The notes beneath the pieces were generated by a model. The model searched no databases. It saw only the letters and a list, made by a program, of their open reading frames with translations, and was not told the origin of the DNA. The translations under genes were made by a program, and so were the position numbers. This document shows, piece by piece, positions 15,448-24,105 of a stretch of 64,000 bases of DNA (position 1 is its first letter; every line of letters begins with the position of its first letter). This DNA is from Aureliella helgolandensis (GTDB taxonomy: Bacteria > Planctomycetota > Planctomycetia > Pirellulales > Pirellulaceae), in assembly GCF_007752135.1 (NCBI RefSeq), contig NZ_CP036298.1:1550001-1614000 (forward strand), read 5' to 3'.

Positions 15448-17247
15448 ATGAATTCGAAGCTATCTTGCCTGATGCTAACCCTCTTGCTGCCGTGGGCGGC
15501 CAGAGCCTCAGCTGAGGATGAACTGGTGCTGCACACGTTTGAACGCGTGCCGTTGATTGAGGACTACCTTTCAGAAGGTGCCCACGCCGGCGACTTCAAT
15601 GGGGATGGCCAGGCCGATGTTGTTTACGGGCCCTATTGGTTCGAGGGGCCCGGATTCAAAACGAAACACGAAATTTTTGAGCCCGTGCCGCAGGACCGAA
15701 ATCGATACGCAAACCACTTCTTCGCTTGGCCTTACGACTTCAACGGAGACGGCTTCGACGATGTCTTCGCGGTGGGGTTCTGCATGACGCCGGCTCATGT
15801 TTACGAAAATCCCGGAGCCGATGCGGCGGGAAAACACTGGAGGAAGCATGAGGTGATCGACTGGGTTTCGAACGAATCGCCACAATTTGCAAACCTGATC
15901 GGCGATGAGCGACCGGAGTTGATCTGCACGCGCGATAGCATGTTCGGTTTTGCCACCATCGACTGGGAGAAGCCCTTTGGAGCGTGGGAGTTCCATCCAA
16001 TTTCCACGAAGATTGCTCCTGAAAAATTTGGGCACGGATTGGGCGTGGGGGACATCAACGGCGACGGACGCCAAGATGTGCTGTACAAGAACGGTTGGTT
16101 TGAGCAGCCTCAAGAGGACGTCGGCAACTCGCGCTGGATGCTACACGAATCCTCGTTCAGTATCGCAAACGGCGGCGCGGATATGTACGCGTACGATGTT
16201 GATGGTGATGGCGACAACGATGTCATCACTAGCCACTCCGCGCACGGTTTCGGCCTTGGTTGGTACGAGCAAGTCCGCGAGGGAGACGCCATCGCATTCA
16301 AGCATCATTTGATTATGGGGTCGCATCCGTCTGAGAACAAATATGGCGTCTTGTTTAGCGAGCTGCATTCCGTCGCGTTGGCCGATATGGACGGCGACGG
16401 CTTGAAGGACATCGTGACTGGCAAGACGTATTGGTCGCACCATAAGCAGAGCCCGATGTGGGATGCCGGGGCGGTCGTCTACTGGTTTAAGTTGATTCGC
16501 GGCAAAGAGGGCGTCGACTGGATTCCACAGCAGTTGGATGGCGAGGCGGGAATCGGACGGCAAGTTTCAGTGGTCGATGTAAACGCCGATGGCTTACCGG
16601 ACCTCGTTCTCGGTGGCATGAGGGGAGCACACGTCCTCAAACAGCGCACGACGATCGTTTCTGAGACTCAATGGCTGGAGGCTCAACCGAAGTTGTACGA
16701 CGGGCCCAGGCTCCCTGCCATCGGAGAGGCTGTCGCCGCCCGGGGACCCAAAGCAGAGCTCGCGTCCGTGACGGAAAGGGTTGCCGGTGCAATCGAAGGG
16801 GAGTCACTGAAGAGTCAGGTTTCCTCCGGCAGTGTGAAGACTCAAGACATGCAACGCTTCAACGATGATCGCTGGAGTGGCGGTTCGCACCTGTGGTGGA
16901 CCGGAGCTCGGGCTGGGGCCACGATGACGCTCGACTTGCCGGAGTTCAGCGGTACCGTTGATCTTGAAGTGGTCATGACGTGTGCGAGCGACTACGGAAT
17001 CGTCCAGCTTTCTTTGGACGATCAACCCTTGGGCAAGCCCATTGATCTGTACGAGGCGAATGTTGTCACTACAGGCGTTTTGTCGTTTCCCAACCAAGGG
17101 GTCAAGGGTAATAGGCACACGCTCAAAGTAATGGTCGTTGGCTCCAATCCCAAGGCGAAAAAGTCAATGTATGTTGCGCTCGATTACCTGCGCATCAAGC
17201 GGGAGGACGGAACCTACGCCGCCGGAGCATCTCTCCCCGCCCGGTGA
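15448..17247 (+). CDS. Secreted FG-GAP/VCBS repeat protein with C-terminal jelly-roll-like module
   Basis: The start is ATG 15448, chosen because it opens a signal peptide (MNSKLSCLMLTLLLPWAARA); the frame extends 117 bases upstream without a good leader. The 599-residue product carries at least six calcium-binding FG-GAP/VCBS loops such as DFNGDGQADVV, DFNGDGFDDVF, DINGDGRQDVL, DVDGDGDNDVI, DMDGDGLKDIV and DVNADGLPDLV, giving a seven-bladed propeller. Residues from about 470 to 590 form a carbohydrate-binding-like module (LWWTGARAGATMTLDLPEF, then MYVALDYLRIKRE). It is the last gene of the catabolic cluster. A sugar-binding or surface role is likely; no catalytic residues are evident. Confidence 0.75.
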   Translation: MNSKLSCLMLTLLLPWAARASAEDELVLHTFERVPLIEDYLSEGAHAGDFNGDGQADVVYGPYWFEGPGFKTKHEIFEPVPQDRNRYANHFFAWPYDFNGDGFDDVFAVGFCMTPAHVYENPGADAAGKHWRKHEVIDWVSNESPQFANLIGDERPELICTRDSMFGFATIDWEKPFGAWEFHPISTKIAPEKFGHGLGVGDINGDGRQDVLYKNGWFEQPQEDVGNSRWMLHESSFSIANGGADMYAYDVDGDGDNDVITSHSAHGFGLGWYEQVREGDAIAFKHHLIMGSHPSENKYGVLFSELHSVALADMDGDGLKDIVTGKTYWSHHKQSPMWDAGAVVYWFKLIRGKEGVDWIPQQLDGEAGIGRQVSVVDVNADGLPDLVLGGMRGAHVLKQRTTIVSETQWLEAQPKLYDGPRLPAIGEAVAARGPKAELASVTERVAGAIEGESLKSQVSSGSVKTQDMQRFNDDRWSGGSHLWWTGARAGATMTLDLPEFSGTVDLEVVMTCASDYGIVQLSLDDQPLGKPIDLYEANVVTTGVLSFPNQGVKGNRHTLKVMVVGSNPKAKKSMYVALDYLRIKREDGTYAAGASLPAR

Positions 17248-17361
17248 CCACCAAGTCACACTGCCCGAAAATGTCCAGCCAGTATTCTATTTGGGCCAAG
17301 GCCGCCCTGAATCATGCGTGCCACCCACCTGCTCGCTCTCGGAGATTGAGCCTTTACCGGT

Positions 17362-17399
17362 CCTCGATAGGTGCCATTCGTGGGTGGCACCGATCGAGG
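17362..17399. terminator. Hairpin between convergent genes
   Basis: CCTCGAT (17362-17368) and GGTGCCA (17370-17376) pair with TGGCACC (17385-17391) and ATCGAGG (17393-17399) around one A/G mismatch and an 8-base loop. The stem ends one base before the birA stop codon and lies 115 bp after the FG-GAP gene. It has no T run. A shared terminator for the two converging transcripts is likely. Confidence 0.6.
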
Positions 17400-17400
17400 G

Positions 17401-18273
17401 TTAGCGCCAGGCGAGGATCTCTGCGGACGCGAGTGCATGGACGGTCAATTCGTCGCGTATGAGGAGTCGACCACTGCGGTCAATCCCTTCGCAGCGACCA
17501 ATGATTTGTTGTCCTGCGGCTTTAACGCGAATGACTTGTCCGCTTAGGAGACAGCGATGCAACCACTCGTCAAACCATTCTTCGCCGCCTGCCTGCCATT
17601 GTCGTATCCTGGTTTCCAGTTTCTCAAGCAGCGTGGGCAGTACGATTTCCGGTTCCAGCGCCTGGCAGCGGCTGCTGGAAATGCAAGTTGCCTGGTCGCG
17701 CAGGCCGGCTGGCGCACGCTCCCAGTCAATATTCACATTCAAGCCAATTCCGATCAGCCAACCTGCCTGGGGGGCTGAGTAGGATTCGATCAACATGCCC
17801 GAGAGCTTCTGGCGGCCCAGGTAGATGTCGTTGGGCCATTTGAGCTGCACCTGTTCTGGGGGAATCCACTGGCTAATTGTGTCGGCAACTGCCACGCCAC
17901 AGACCAGTCCCAGCAACGCCCATTGGCTGCGATCGGTGGGGGCACCATCATTCCCCAACGCTAAGGTGAGCATGAGGCACCCCGCTGGCGACCACCACTG
18001 GTGCTCACCGCGGCCACGGCCAGCGGTTTGTTCATCCGCTACGAACAGCGCCGGGAGTGATGCGGTCGATGCCAGAGCTCGTTTGGCAGCGAGGTTGGTC
18101 GAATCTACGGTCGCCAGCCAGGATGAGCTAGCAATCCAGCCATGTGCGTGGATTTGGTCGAGGACCGCTTCGCGTAACGCTTGAGGAGGTGGCAGGCTCA
18201 ACTCCTCGTCGCCAGTACAACGGCGCAAACGGCTACGATGGTCAGAAGGCTGACGATCACCAGTGCCTGCCAT
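17401..18273 (-). CDS. birA: Biotin--[acetyl-CoA-carboxylase] ligase
   Basis: The enzyme activates biotin with ATP and transfers it to the acceptor lysine of AccB (63043-63525 in this window). The class I catalytic core is visible: DSTN at 57-60, the biotinyl-AMP loop GRGRG at 85-89, KWPND at 145-149 and KLSGMLIE at 156-163. A small C-terminal beta domain follows (GQVIRVKAAGQQIIGRCEGI). No N-terminal DNA-binding domain is present, so it should not act as a repressor. The ATG at 18273 gives 290 residues but an unconvincing first 24. A TTG at 18199-18201, overlapping the kinase stop as TTGA, is an alternative start giving about 266 residues. Confidence 0.9.
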   Translation of the reverse strand: MAGTGDRQPSDHRSRLRRCTGDEELSLPPPQALREAVLDQIHAHGWIASSSWLATVDSTNLAAKRALASTASLPALFVADEQTAGRGRGEHQWWSPAGCLMLTLALGNDGAPTDRSQWALLGLVCGVAVADTISQWIPPEQVQLKWPNDIYLGRQKLSGMLIESYSAPQAGWLIGIGLNVNIDWERAPAGLRDQATCISSSRCQALEPEIVLPTLLEKLETRIRQWQAGGEEWFDEWLHRCLLSGQVIRVKAAGQQIIGRCEGIDRSGRLLIRDELTVHALASAEILAWR

Positions 18274-19532
18274 GAGACGTGGCGTTCTGGTGGGGGGAGC
18301 AATTTGCGAGCTAGTGATTGCAGGCCGGGATCGGTCACGGTTCCAGCTCCAACATCGGGCGGTTGGGACGCTGCCTCGGCGGAGGACGCGGCGGGACGCT
18401 TTTCCAGCAAACGCAGCATGACTGCTTGTACCGTGCGGGCGTTGAAGGGGCGGCGGTCGGGGTCCTTTTCCAGCAGCTGGTCAATAATGCTAGCCAACTT
18501 GGAGGGGCAGTCCGAAATATACTCGGTGACTTTGGGAGCTGGTTTGTGCAGATGTTGCTCAAACAGCAATGCGAAGTTGTTGCCAGCGGCAAAGGGCTTT
18601 TCACCGGTGAGCAACTCAAACAGAACGCAGCCCAGAGAGTAAAGATCCGCCTTGCCGGTTAGGGTCGCCTGCCCCGTGATCTGTTCGGGAGACATGTAGG
18701 CGTGTGTGCCCACGGTAATGCCTTGGTCGGTGATGTCTTCTGCGTTGGTATCCCGGGCGATACCAAAGTCGCCGAGCTTCACGCAGCCCTCCTTGGTTAG
18801 GAATAGATTGGAGGGTTTGAGGTCGCGGTGGATAATGCCTTGATTGTGGGCATACTGCAGGGCGCTGCAGACTTGCCGGCCCACCGAAGCGACTTCTTGC
18901 CAGTTCAATTTGCCATAGCGATCGAGCAGATCTCGGATGTTCCCCCCCTCAACGACCTCCATGGCATAGTAGAGTCTGCCATCGACGTCTCCGCCGCCAA
19001 AGTAGCGAATGATGTGCGGGTGGTTGAGTCGCTGGAGGATTGACATTTCGAGGCGGAAGCGGGCACGCACCAGTTGGTTCTCTGACAGCCCAGGCTGCAG
19101 TAATTTGACAGCGACTTCTTCTCCCGTCTTTATCCATCGGCCGCGGAAGACTTCCCCCACGGTACCTGTGCCCAGCGGCTCCCCCAGCTCGATATTTGCC
19201 AATGATAGGTTCAAAACGCGATTCCGTAGTTGCGGAGGGCTGTCAAAAGCGGAGGAGGATTTCGCGGGTGCGGATTCCCCGGTGGCGGCGGTCCCGTTTC
19301 CACCAATCGTTCCCTCCGAAGTGTCGCATTTTGCGAGCAATTCATCAATCAGATTGAAAGATCTGCAATCATTCCGCTCAATTGACAATCTTACAACGTT
19401 TCCGCGAAAGGGGGTGTGGATGGCGTAACTCACTGGCTGTAAATGCCTTACGTCGCAAATCGAGGGGAGCCTAGGAGGTTCGGTGACGATTGGCACGGTA
19501 AATGCAGTAGTAGCAACTCTGACAGTCGTCAC
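18198..19532 (-). CDS. Membrane-anchored Hanks-type Ser/Thr protein kinase
   Basis: The 444-residue frame holds a full eukaryotic-like kinase domain at about 113-380. The glycine loop is GTGTVG (121-126), the ATP lysine is Lys143 in VAVKLL, the catalytic Asp237 is in HRDLKPSN, and Asp255 is in DFGIA; MSPEQ (280-284) replaces APE. One transmembrane helix (WQALVIVSLLTIVAVCAVVL, 421-440) follows a short Pro-rich stretch and ends at the C-terminus, so the kinase faces the cytoplasm with almost nothing outside. The first 110 residues are low in structure, and the true start may lie downstream of 19532. Its 3' end overlaps the birA frame. The target is unknown. Confidence 0.9.
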   Translation of the reverse strand: MTTVRVATTAFTVPIVTEPPRLPSICDVRHLQPVSYAIHTPFRGNVVRLSIERNDCRSFNLIDELLAKCDTSEGTIGGNGTAATGESAPAKSSSAFDSPPQLRNRVLNLSLANIELGEPLGTGTVGEVFRGRWIKTGEEVAVKLLQPGLSENQLVRARFRLEMSILQRLNHPHIIRYFGGGDVDGRLYYAMEVVEGGNIRDLLDRYGKLNWQEVASVGRQVCSALQYAHNQGIIHRDLKPSNLFLTKEGCVKLGDFGIARDTNAEDITDQGITVGTHAYMSPEQITGQATLTGKADLYSLGCVLFELLTGEKPFAAGNNFALLFEQHLHKPAPKVTEYISDCPSKLASIIDQLLEKDPDRRPFNARTVQAVMLRLLEKRPAASSAEAASQPPDVGAGTVTDPGLQSLARKLLPPPERHVSWQALVIVSLLTIVAVCAVVLATRS

Positions 19533-19596
19533 GATTGTGACAGGTTATTGCGAATTCCATGCGTCTTAGCGACGCGATTCCAAGGAGGAATTGGAG

Positions 19597-19854
19597 ATGA
19601 AGGTTCTGCACGAATCACGCCGAGAGCACACCGGGACTAATGGCAGCAACGGTTTTCTAGACATGGCAACCATTCAACGTCGCGTCGCAAAGATTAAGAA
19701 CGGCTGGACGGCGGACATGGTGCGGGCGCGGGCTGAAGAGGGCCGCCGCCGTCGGCAGGAGCTCGACTCCCTAGTGCTGCATTTGATGGGGGATGAGGGC
19801 TTTGCTGACGATGAGCAGAACTCGGGCTTGGGCGGACTGACGCTCGTCGGTTAG
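19597..19854 (+). CDS. Small basic/helical protein, unknown
   Basis: The ATG at 19597 follows a perfect AGGAGG (19583-19588) at eight bases, the best ribosome binding site in this part of the window, so expression is likely. The 85-residue product has a charged first third, then a helical segment IQRRVAKIKNGWTADMVRAR followed by EEGRRRRQELDSLVLHLM, rich in Arg, and an acidic C-terminus. No known domain is recognised. It lies between the divergent kinase gene and secA. A nucleic-acid or regulatory-peptide role is possible but unproven. Confidence 0.65.
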   Translation: MKVLHESRREHTGTNGSNGFLDMATIQRRVAKIKNGWTADMVRARAEEGRRRRQELDSLVLHLMGDEGFADDEQNSGLGGLTLVG

Positions 19855-20368
19855 ATGGCCCATTGATCGGAGTTGACCGCGCGGCATGAAAACCTTACTC
19901 TAAGCGATTGTAAACTAGCTGCGATACGGTAGTTACGTCGACTAGAGCGATTGCATCCCGCGGATGGGGCCGTCTTGGCCTACAAATTGCTATACTTTGA
20001 GCCGGCTAGTTTTACATTGTCACTTTGACACCACTTGGCCAGGCGAGCAGTATGAGGCGGGCGTAGAGAGCCCCTTCTGGGGACGATTTCTTTTCGTTCC
20101 TGGGTGTGTCCTTCAAATTAGCTTCCGCGCCAGTAGATCCCTCGATTCGAACGAGTTAGGGATCGTGTGGGTTGACGCTGTTGACAACGGATTGTTCAAA
20201 TGTTGGATACAATCCGCGAACGCTGGACACTGCCACACCCCTTGGAATCTCCTTCCTCAAAATGCCTCCGACAGCGAGGCGTCGAGGTGGGATTCGGAGG
20301 AGGCTAGTTTCGTCGAACGCGGGTGGTACACGTACGTCACACACAACTTCTTCGAAGTCTCACCGGTT
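19855..20368 (+). promoter_or_regulatory. Long secA upstream region
   Basis: This 514-bp stretch has no supported gene. An extended -10 candidate (TGCTATACT, 19988-19996) lies about 370 bp before secA. TTGACA also occurs at 20025-20030 and 20181-20186 without a well-spaced -10. An inverted repeat GATCCCT/AGGGATC (20136-20142 and 20158-20164) could fold in the leader. The frame in phase with secA is open from 19964, but its translation looks non-coding. Confidence 0.4.
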
Positions 20369-23300
20369 ATGGAATTCTTGGAACGTACTTGGGAAAACAC
20401 AGGGCTGTTTTTCTCGAATGTTTTGCAGGGCGTAGAACGCGGCGTCACGAGCTTGTTCGGCTCATCAAATGCTCGGCAGATCAAGCGTTTCGAAGCCATC
20501 GTGGCCAAGATCAACACTCTGGAAGAAGGCTTGTTGAAGCTGACCGATGAGCAGCTGCGCGGTAAGACTGAAGAATTTAAGCAGCGTATTCGCGACGGTC
20601 AAACGCTCGATGAACTCTTGGTGGAAGCCTTTGCCGTCTGTCGCGAGGGTGGCCGCCGCTTCATGAAGATGCGGCACTACGACGTGCAGCTCATCGGGGG
20701 CATCGTACTGCACAACGGCATGATTGCCGAAATGGTGACCGGGGAAGGTAAGACGCTCGTCGCCACCCTCCCGACCTATTTGAATGCATTGGCTGGTCGC
20801 GGCTGCCACGTTGTTACGGTGAATGACTATCTCGCGCGTCGCGATATGGAATGGATGGCTCCACTCTATATGGGGCTCGGTCTCACGGTTGGGGCGATTC
20901 AGGGTGGTTTGAGCAACGATGAACGTCAAGCGGCTTACGCTAAAGACATCACCTATGCCACCAACAACGAGTTGGGGTTTGATTACCTGCGTGACAACAT
21001 GCGGTTGGCGGGGCGCTTGGACGATCGTTTCCCCAAGCATCTGCAGCAGGTGCAAAGTCCGCTAGCGTACGCGATCATTGACGAAGTTGACAATATTCTG
21101 ATCGATGAGGCGCGGACACCACTGATCATTTCTGGGCCAGCTCACCAAGATATTGGCAAGTACAGTGAGGCCAACCGCGTCGCCAGCCAACTCAAGAAAG
21201 ACGAGCACTTCACCGTCAATGAAAAAGATCATTCGGTGAACCTGACCGATGAGGGAGTGCGCGCGGCGGAGAAGCTGGCGGGGGTCGAGAGCTTTTATAC
21301 CGCCGGAAACATGGAATGGCCCCATATGATCGATAATGCGCTGAAGGCGCACTATCTATACAAACGCGACGTGAGCTACGTCGTCAAAGATAACGCCATC
21401 ATCATTGTGGATGATTTCACCGGCCGCTTGATGGAAGGGCGACAATGGAGTGATGGACTGCACCAAGCGGTGGAGGCCAAGGAAGGGGTCAAGATCAAAG
21501 AAGAGACGCAGACGCTGGCTACGATCACCCTACAAAACTTCTTCAAGCTATACGACAAAATCGCGGGCATGACCGGTACCGCGATGACGGAAGCCAACGA
21601 ATTCTTAAAGATCTACAAGCTGGATGTGATTGCCATCCCCACCAACCGTGATCTGCAGCGGATCGAATATCCAGATACTATTTTCCTAACCGAAAAAGAG
21701 AAGTTTGCAGCCGTCGCCGAAGAGGTCGAACGGACGACGCAACTCGACGTCGTTCACCTCAAGAATGGCGAAGAATTCGTGGGGGATATTACCCAGGAAT
21801 CGGACTCGGAACTGACGATTAAATTGAAGTCGGACCGCAGCCTCAAGAAGGTGGACATGGCAGAGGTCCGCGAGATCAGCCGCAAGGGGCGTCCCGTTCT
21901 GATCGGAACCGTGTCGATCGAAAAGAGCGAGCAACTCGGGCACCAACTTGAGTTGAGAGGTATTCCCCACCAGGTTCTCAACGCCAAGCATCACCAGCGG
22001 GAAGCGGAAATTATCTCGCAAGCAGGCCGCTTGGGGGCTGTTACCATTGCCACCAATATGGCTGGTCGGGGTACCGACATTATCTTGGGGGGAAACCCGG
22101 AGACGATGGCTTGGGCTCAATTGCAGGATAAATATGCGACGCGTCTGGACGTGCCACGTGACGAGTGGGAGGCACTCGTCACCGAAATTGACCGTCGCGA
22201 AAACATGAAGGAAAGTGGTCTAAGGGTCCGAGAGATCGGAGGGCTGTACGTAATCGGAACGGAACGACACGAGTCCAGACGCATCGATTTGCAGCTTCGC
22301 GGTCGGTGCGGACGCCAGGGAGATACCGGTAGTAGCCGCTTCTTCCTGTCGCTCGAAGACGATCTAATGCGCATCTTCGCCGGTGACTGGGTACGGGGCA
22401 TGATGGGTAAGCTCGGTATGGGCGAGGGCGAGGCCATCGAGAATACGTTTGTCAGTCGACGGATCACCGCCGCACAGAAAAAAGTCGAAGAGCGCAACTT
22501 TGAGATTCGCAAAAATCTCCTTGAGTATGACGAGGTGATGGATCAGCAGCGCAAACGCGTTTACTCCTACCGTCAACAGATTTTGGATGGCGTGAGTTGC
22601 CGAGATATGGTGCTGGAGCAAATCCAGCAACAGATTGAACGCTACGTCGACATGTACACCGACCCGATGTTTACGGCCGAGTCGTATACCAAATGGGTTA
22701 GCAAGATTCTGTCCTGCGAGTTAGAGCCTCGCGATTTCCGCAATTTGGATCCTGGCGCCGCATCTGCCTATGCGATTGATGCAGCGGAACGTTCTGCAGA
22801 AACGCAGATTCTCGATGCCATCGAGGAAAATCTTCCGCAGGAGGAATCGGAGGATGATTGGAACTGGGGAGCGCTCGCGAAGTGGGTTAACACCCGCTAC
22901 AACACCAATTTTAGCGTGACCGAATTAAAGAAAATTCCGCGGTCCGAAATTGATTCGCATCTCATTGAACGCGTCTTTGCGCGATTGGCAGAAACGGATC
23001 TCAGCGAAGGTACACCTCTGCTGAATGCCGATTATGGCCTGCAAATGCTCGTCGGTTGGATGAAGAACAAGTTTGGAATCGAGCTCGAGCTGGAAGACCT
23101 CCGTTCGCGAGAAGCCGATGATCTCAAGCACGAATTGCTGACCGCCGCAGAGAAGGCCTACCGTCGCAAAGAGTCTGAGTTCCCCGTATTGGCAGGCATC
23201 ACGCGATTTGGAAAAGCGACCAGCCCAACGCAATATCAACTCGATCATGAGTCGTTAATAGCTTGGATGAACTCCCGCTTCAGCACCAATCTATCGGCGG

Positions 23301-24070
23301 AAGAGTTCTCTGGCGGATCGCTTAACGAGCTGACTTCCAAGTTGGTGGATTACAGCGAAGGGCACTACACTCAAGGTGAGGAAGCCGCCGGCAGGGCGCT
23401 CACCAAAGTGAAGGAGTTTTTCGGCGATGCAGAGCCCAATACTTCGGCGAAGTATATCGCTGGGAACAATGGCGCCCTGGAATCCCTCAACGATTGGTTT
23501 GAGCAAAATCTTGCGTGCCGCATCGCACCGGAGACCTTGGCGGAAATGGACCAAGATGCTCTCGAGCGACGGGTGCTCCAAGCCATTGATGATCGCTACC
23601 ACCCTGAGATACGCCGCATGGAACGACAGGTTCTACTGAGTATCGTTGATAGCGCGTGGAAGGATCACTTGCTGGCCATGGACCACTTGCGAAGTGCGAT
23701 CAGCCTCAAGAGTTTCGCTCAGATGGATCCGAAGGTCGAATACAAACGCGAGGGAATGCGGATGTATGGCGACATGTGGTTTGCCATTGGCGAACGCATG
23801 ACCGACCTGATCTTCCGCATGGAAGCCTTGGACGAAGGGTTCGTGACGCATACTTGGCATGAGACCAACGCGATCCACCAACCCGCTCCCACGACCACGC
23901 AAATGGCCCAAGAGCAGATTGCCGACCTAGAGGCTGCGGATAAAGCGGGTGCCCCCGTGGACGCCAAACCTGAACCCATTCGCAATCTGGAAACCCGGGT
24001 CGGCCGCAACGATCCGTGTCCCTGTGGAAGCGGGAAGAAATACAAGGCCTGCCACGGCCGTCGGCAGTAG
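20369..24070 (+). CDS. secA: Preprotein translocase ATPase SecA, enlarged
   Basis: SecA drives unfolded preproteins through SecYEG. From ATG 20369 the product is 1,233 residues, well above the usual 830-950. The start is chosen because [12 protein letters not shown] begins the normal SecA N-terminus. Walker A ([12 protein letters not shown]), the [15 protein letters not shown] motif, [14 protein letters not shown] and [12 protein letters not shown] are intact. Residues 455-505 are an insert in the second nucleotide-binding half with an Sm-like pattern ([14 protein letters not shown]). Residues about 831-1075 hold four copies of a Trp-centred helical repeat (for example [12 protein letters not shown] and [12 protein letters not shown]) before the scaffold helix ([20 protein letters not shown]). 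The C-terminus ends in the zinc-binding SEC-C motif [14 protein letters not shown]. It is followed 35 bp later by waaA. Confidence 0.97.
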   Translation: MEFLERTWENTGLFFSNVLQGVERGVTSLFGSSNARQIKRFEAIVAKINTLEEGLLKLTDEQLRGKTEEFKQRIRDGQTLDELLVEAFAVCREGGRRFMKMRHYDVQLIGGIVLHNGMIAEMVTGEGKTLVATLPTYLNALAGRGCHVVTVNDYLARRDMEWMAPLYMGLGLTVGAIQGGLSNDERQAAYAKDITYATNNELGFDYLRDNMRLAGRLDDRFPKHLQQVQSPLAYAIIDEVDNILIDEARTPLIISGPAHQDIGKYSEANRVASQLKKDEHFTVNEKDHSVNLTDEGVRAAEKLAGVESFYTAGNMEWPHMIDNALKAHYLYKRDVSYVVKDNAIIIVDDFTGRLMEGRQWSDGLHQAVEAKEGVKIKEETQTLATITLQNFFKLYDKIAGMTGTAMTEANEFLKIYKLDVIAIPTNRDLQRIEYPDTIFLTEKEKFAAVAEEVERTTQLDVVHLKNGEEFVGDITQESDSELTIKLKSDRSLKKVDMAEVREISRKGRPVLIGTVSIEKSEQLGHQLELRGIPHQVLNAKHHQREAEIISQAGRLGAVTIATNMAGRGTDIILGGNPETMAWAQLQDKYATRLDVPRDEWEALVTEIDRRENMKESGLRVREIGGLYVIGTERHESRRIDLQLRGRCGRQGDTGSSRFFLSLEDDLMRIFAGDWVRGMMGKLGMGEGEAIENTFVSRRITAAQKKVEERNFEIRKNLLEYDEVMDQQRKRVYSYRQQILDGVSCRDMVLEQIQQQIERYVDMYTDPMFTAESYTKWVSKILSCELEPRDFRNLDPGAASAYAIDAAERSAETQILDAIEENLPQEESEDDWNWGALAKWVNTRYNTNFSVTELKKIPRSEIDSHLIERVFARLAETDLSEGTPLLNADYGLQMLVGWMKNKFGIELELEDLRSREADDLKHELLTAAEKAYRRKESEFPVLAGITRFGKATSPTQYQLDHESLIAWMNSRFSTNLSAEEFSGGSLNELTSKLVDYSEGHYTQGEEAAGRALTKVKEFFGDAEPNTSAKYIAGNNGALESLNDWFEQNLACRIAPETLAEMDQDALERRVLQAIDDRYHPEIRRMERQVLLSIVDSAWKDHLLAMDHLRSAISLKSFAQMDPKVEYKREGMRMYGDMWFAIGERMTDLIFRMEALDEGFVTHTWHETNAIHQPAPTTTQMAQEQIADLEAADKAGAPVDAKPEPIRNLETRVGRNDPCPCGSGKKYKACHGRRQ

Positions 24071-24105
24071 TCGTCGAGTCGGATCATTCGTCTGCCGGAC
24101 CGAGC

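Noticed and set aside
20130-20165. A T-loop-like sequence (TTCGAAT on the minus strand) with flanking short stem in the secA leader
   Set aside because: No D-arm, anticodon arm or full acceptor stem can be built around it, so it is not a tRNA.
19964-20368. An N-terminal extension of SecA by 135 codons
   Set aside because: The frame is open, but the translated residues (Trp/Cys/His-rich, no helical pattern) do not resemble SecA, whose normal start is at 20369.
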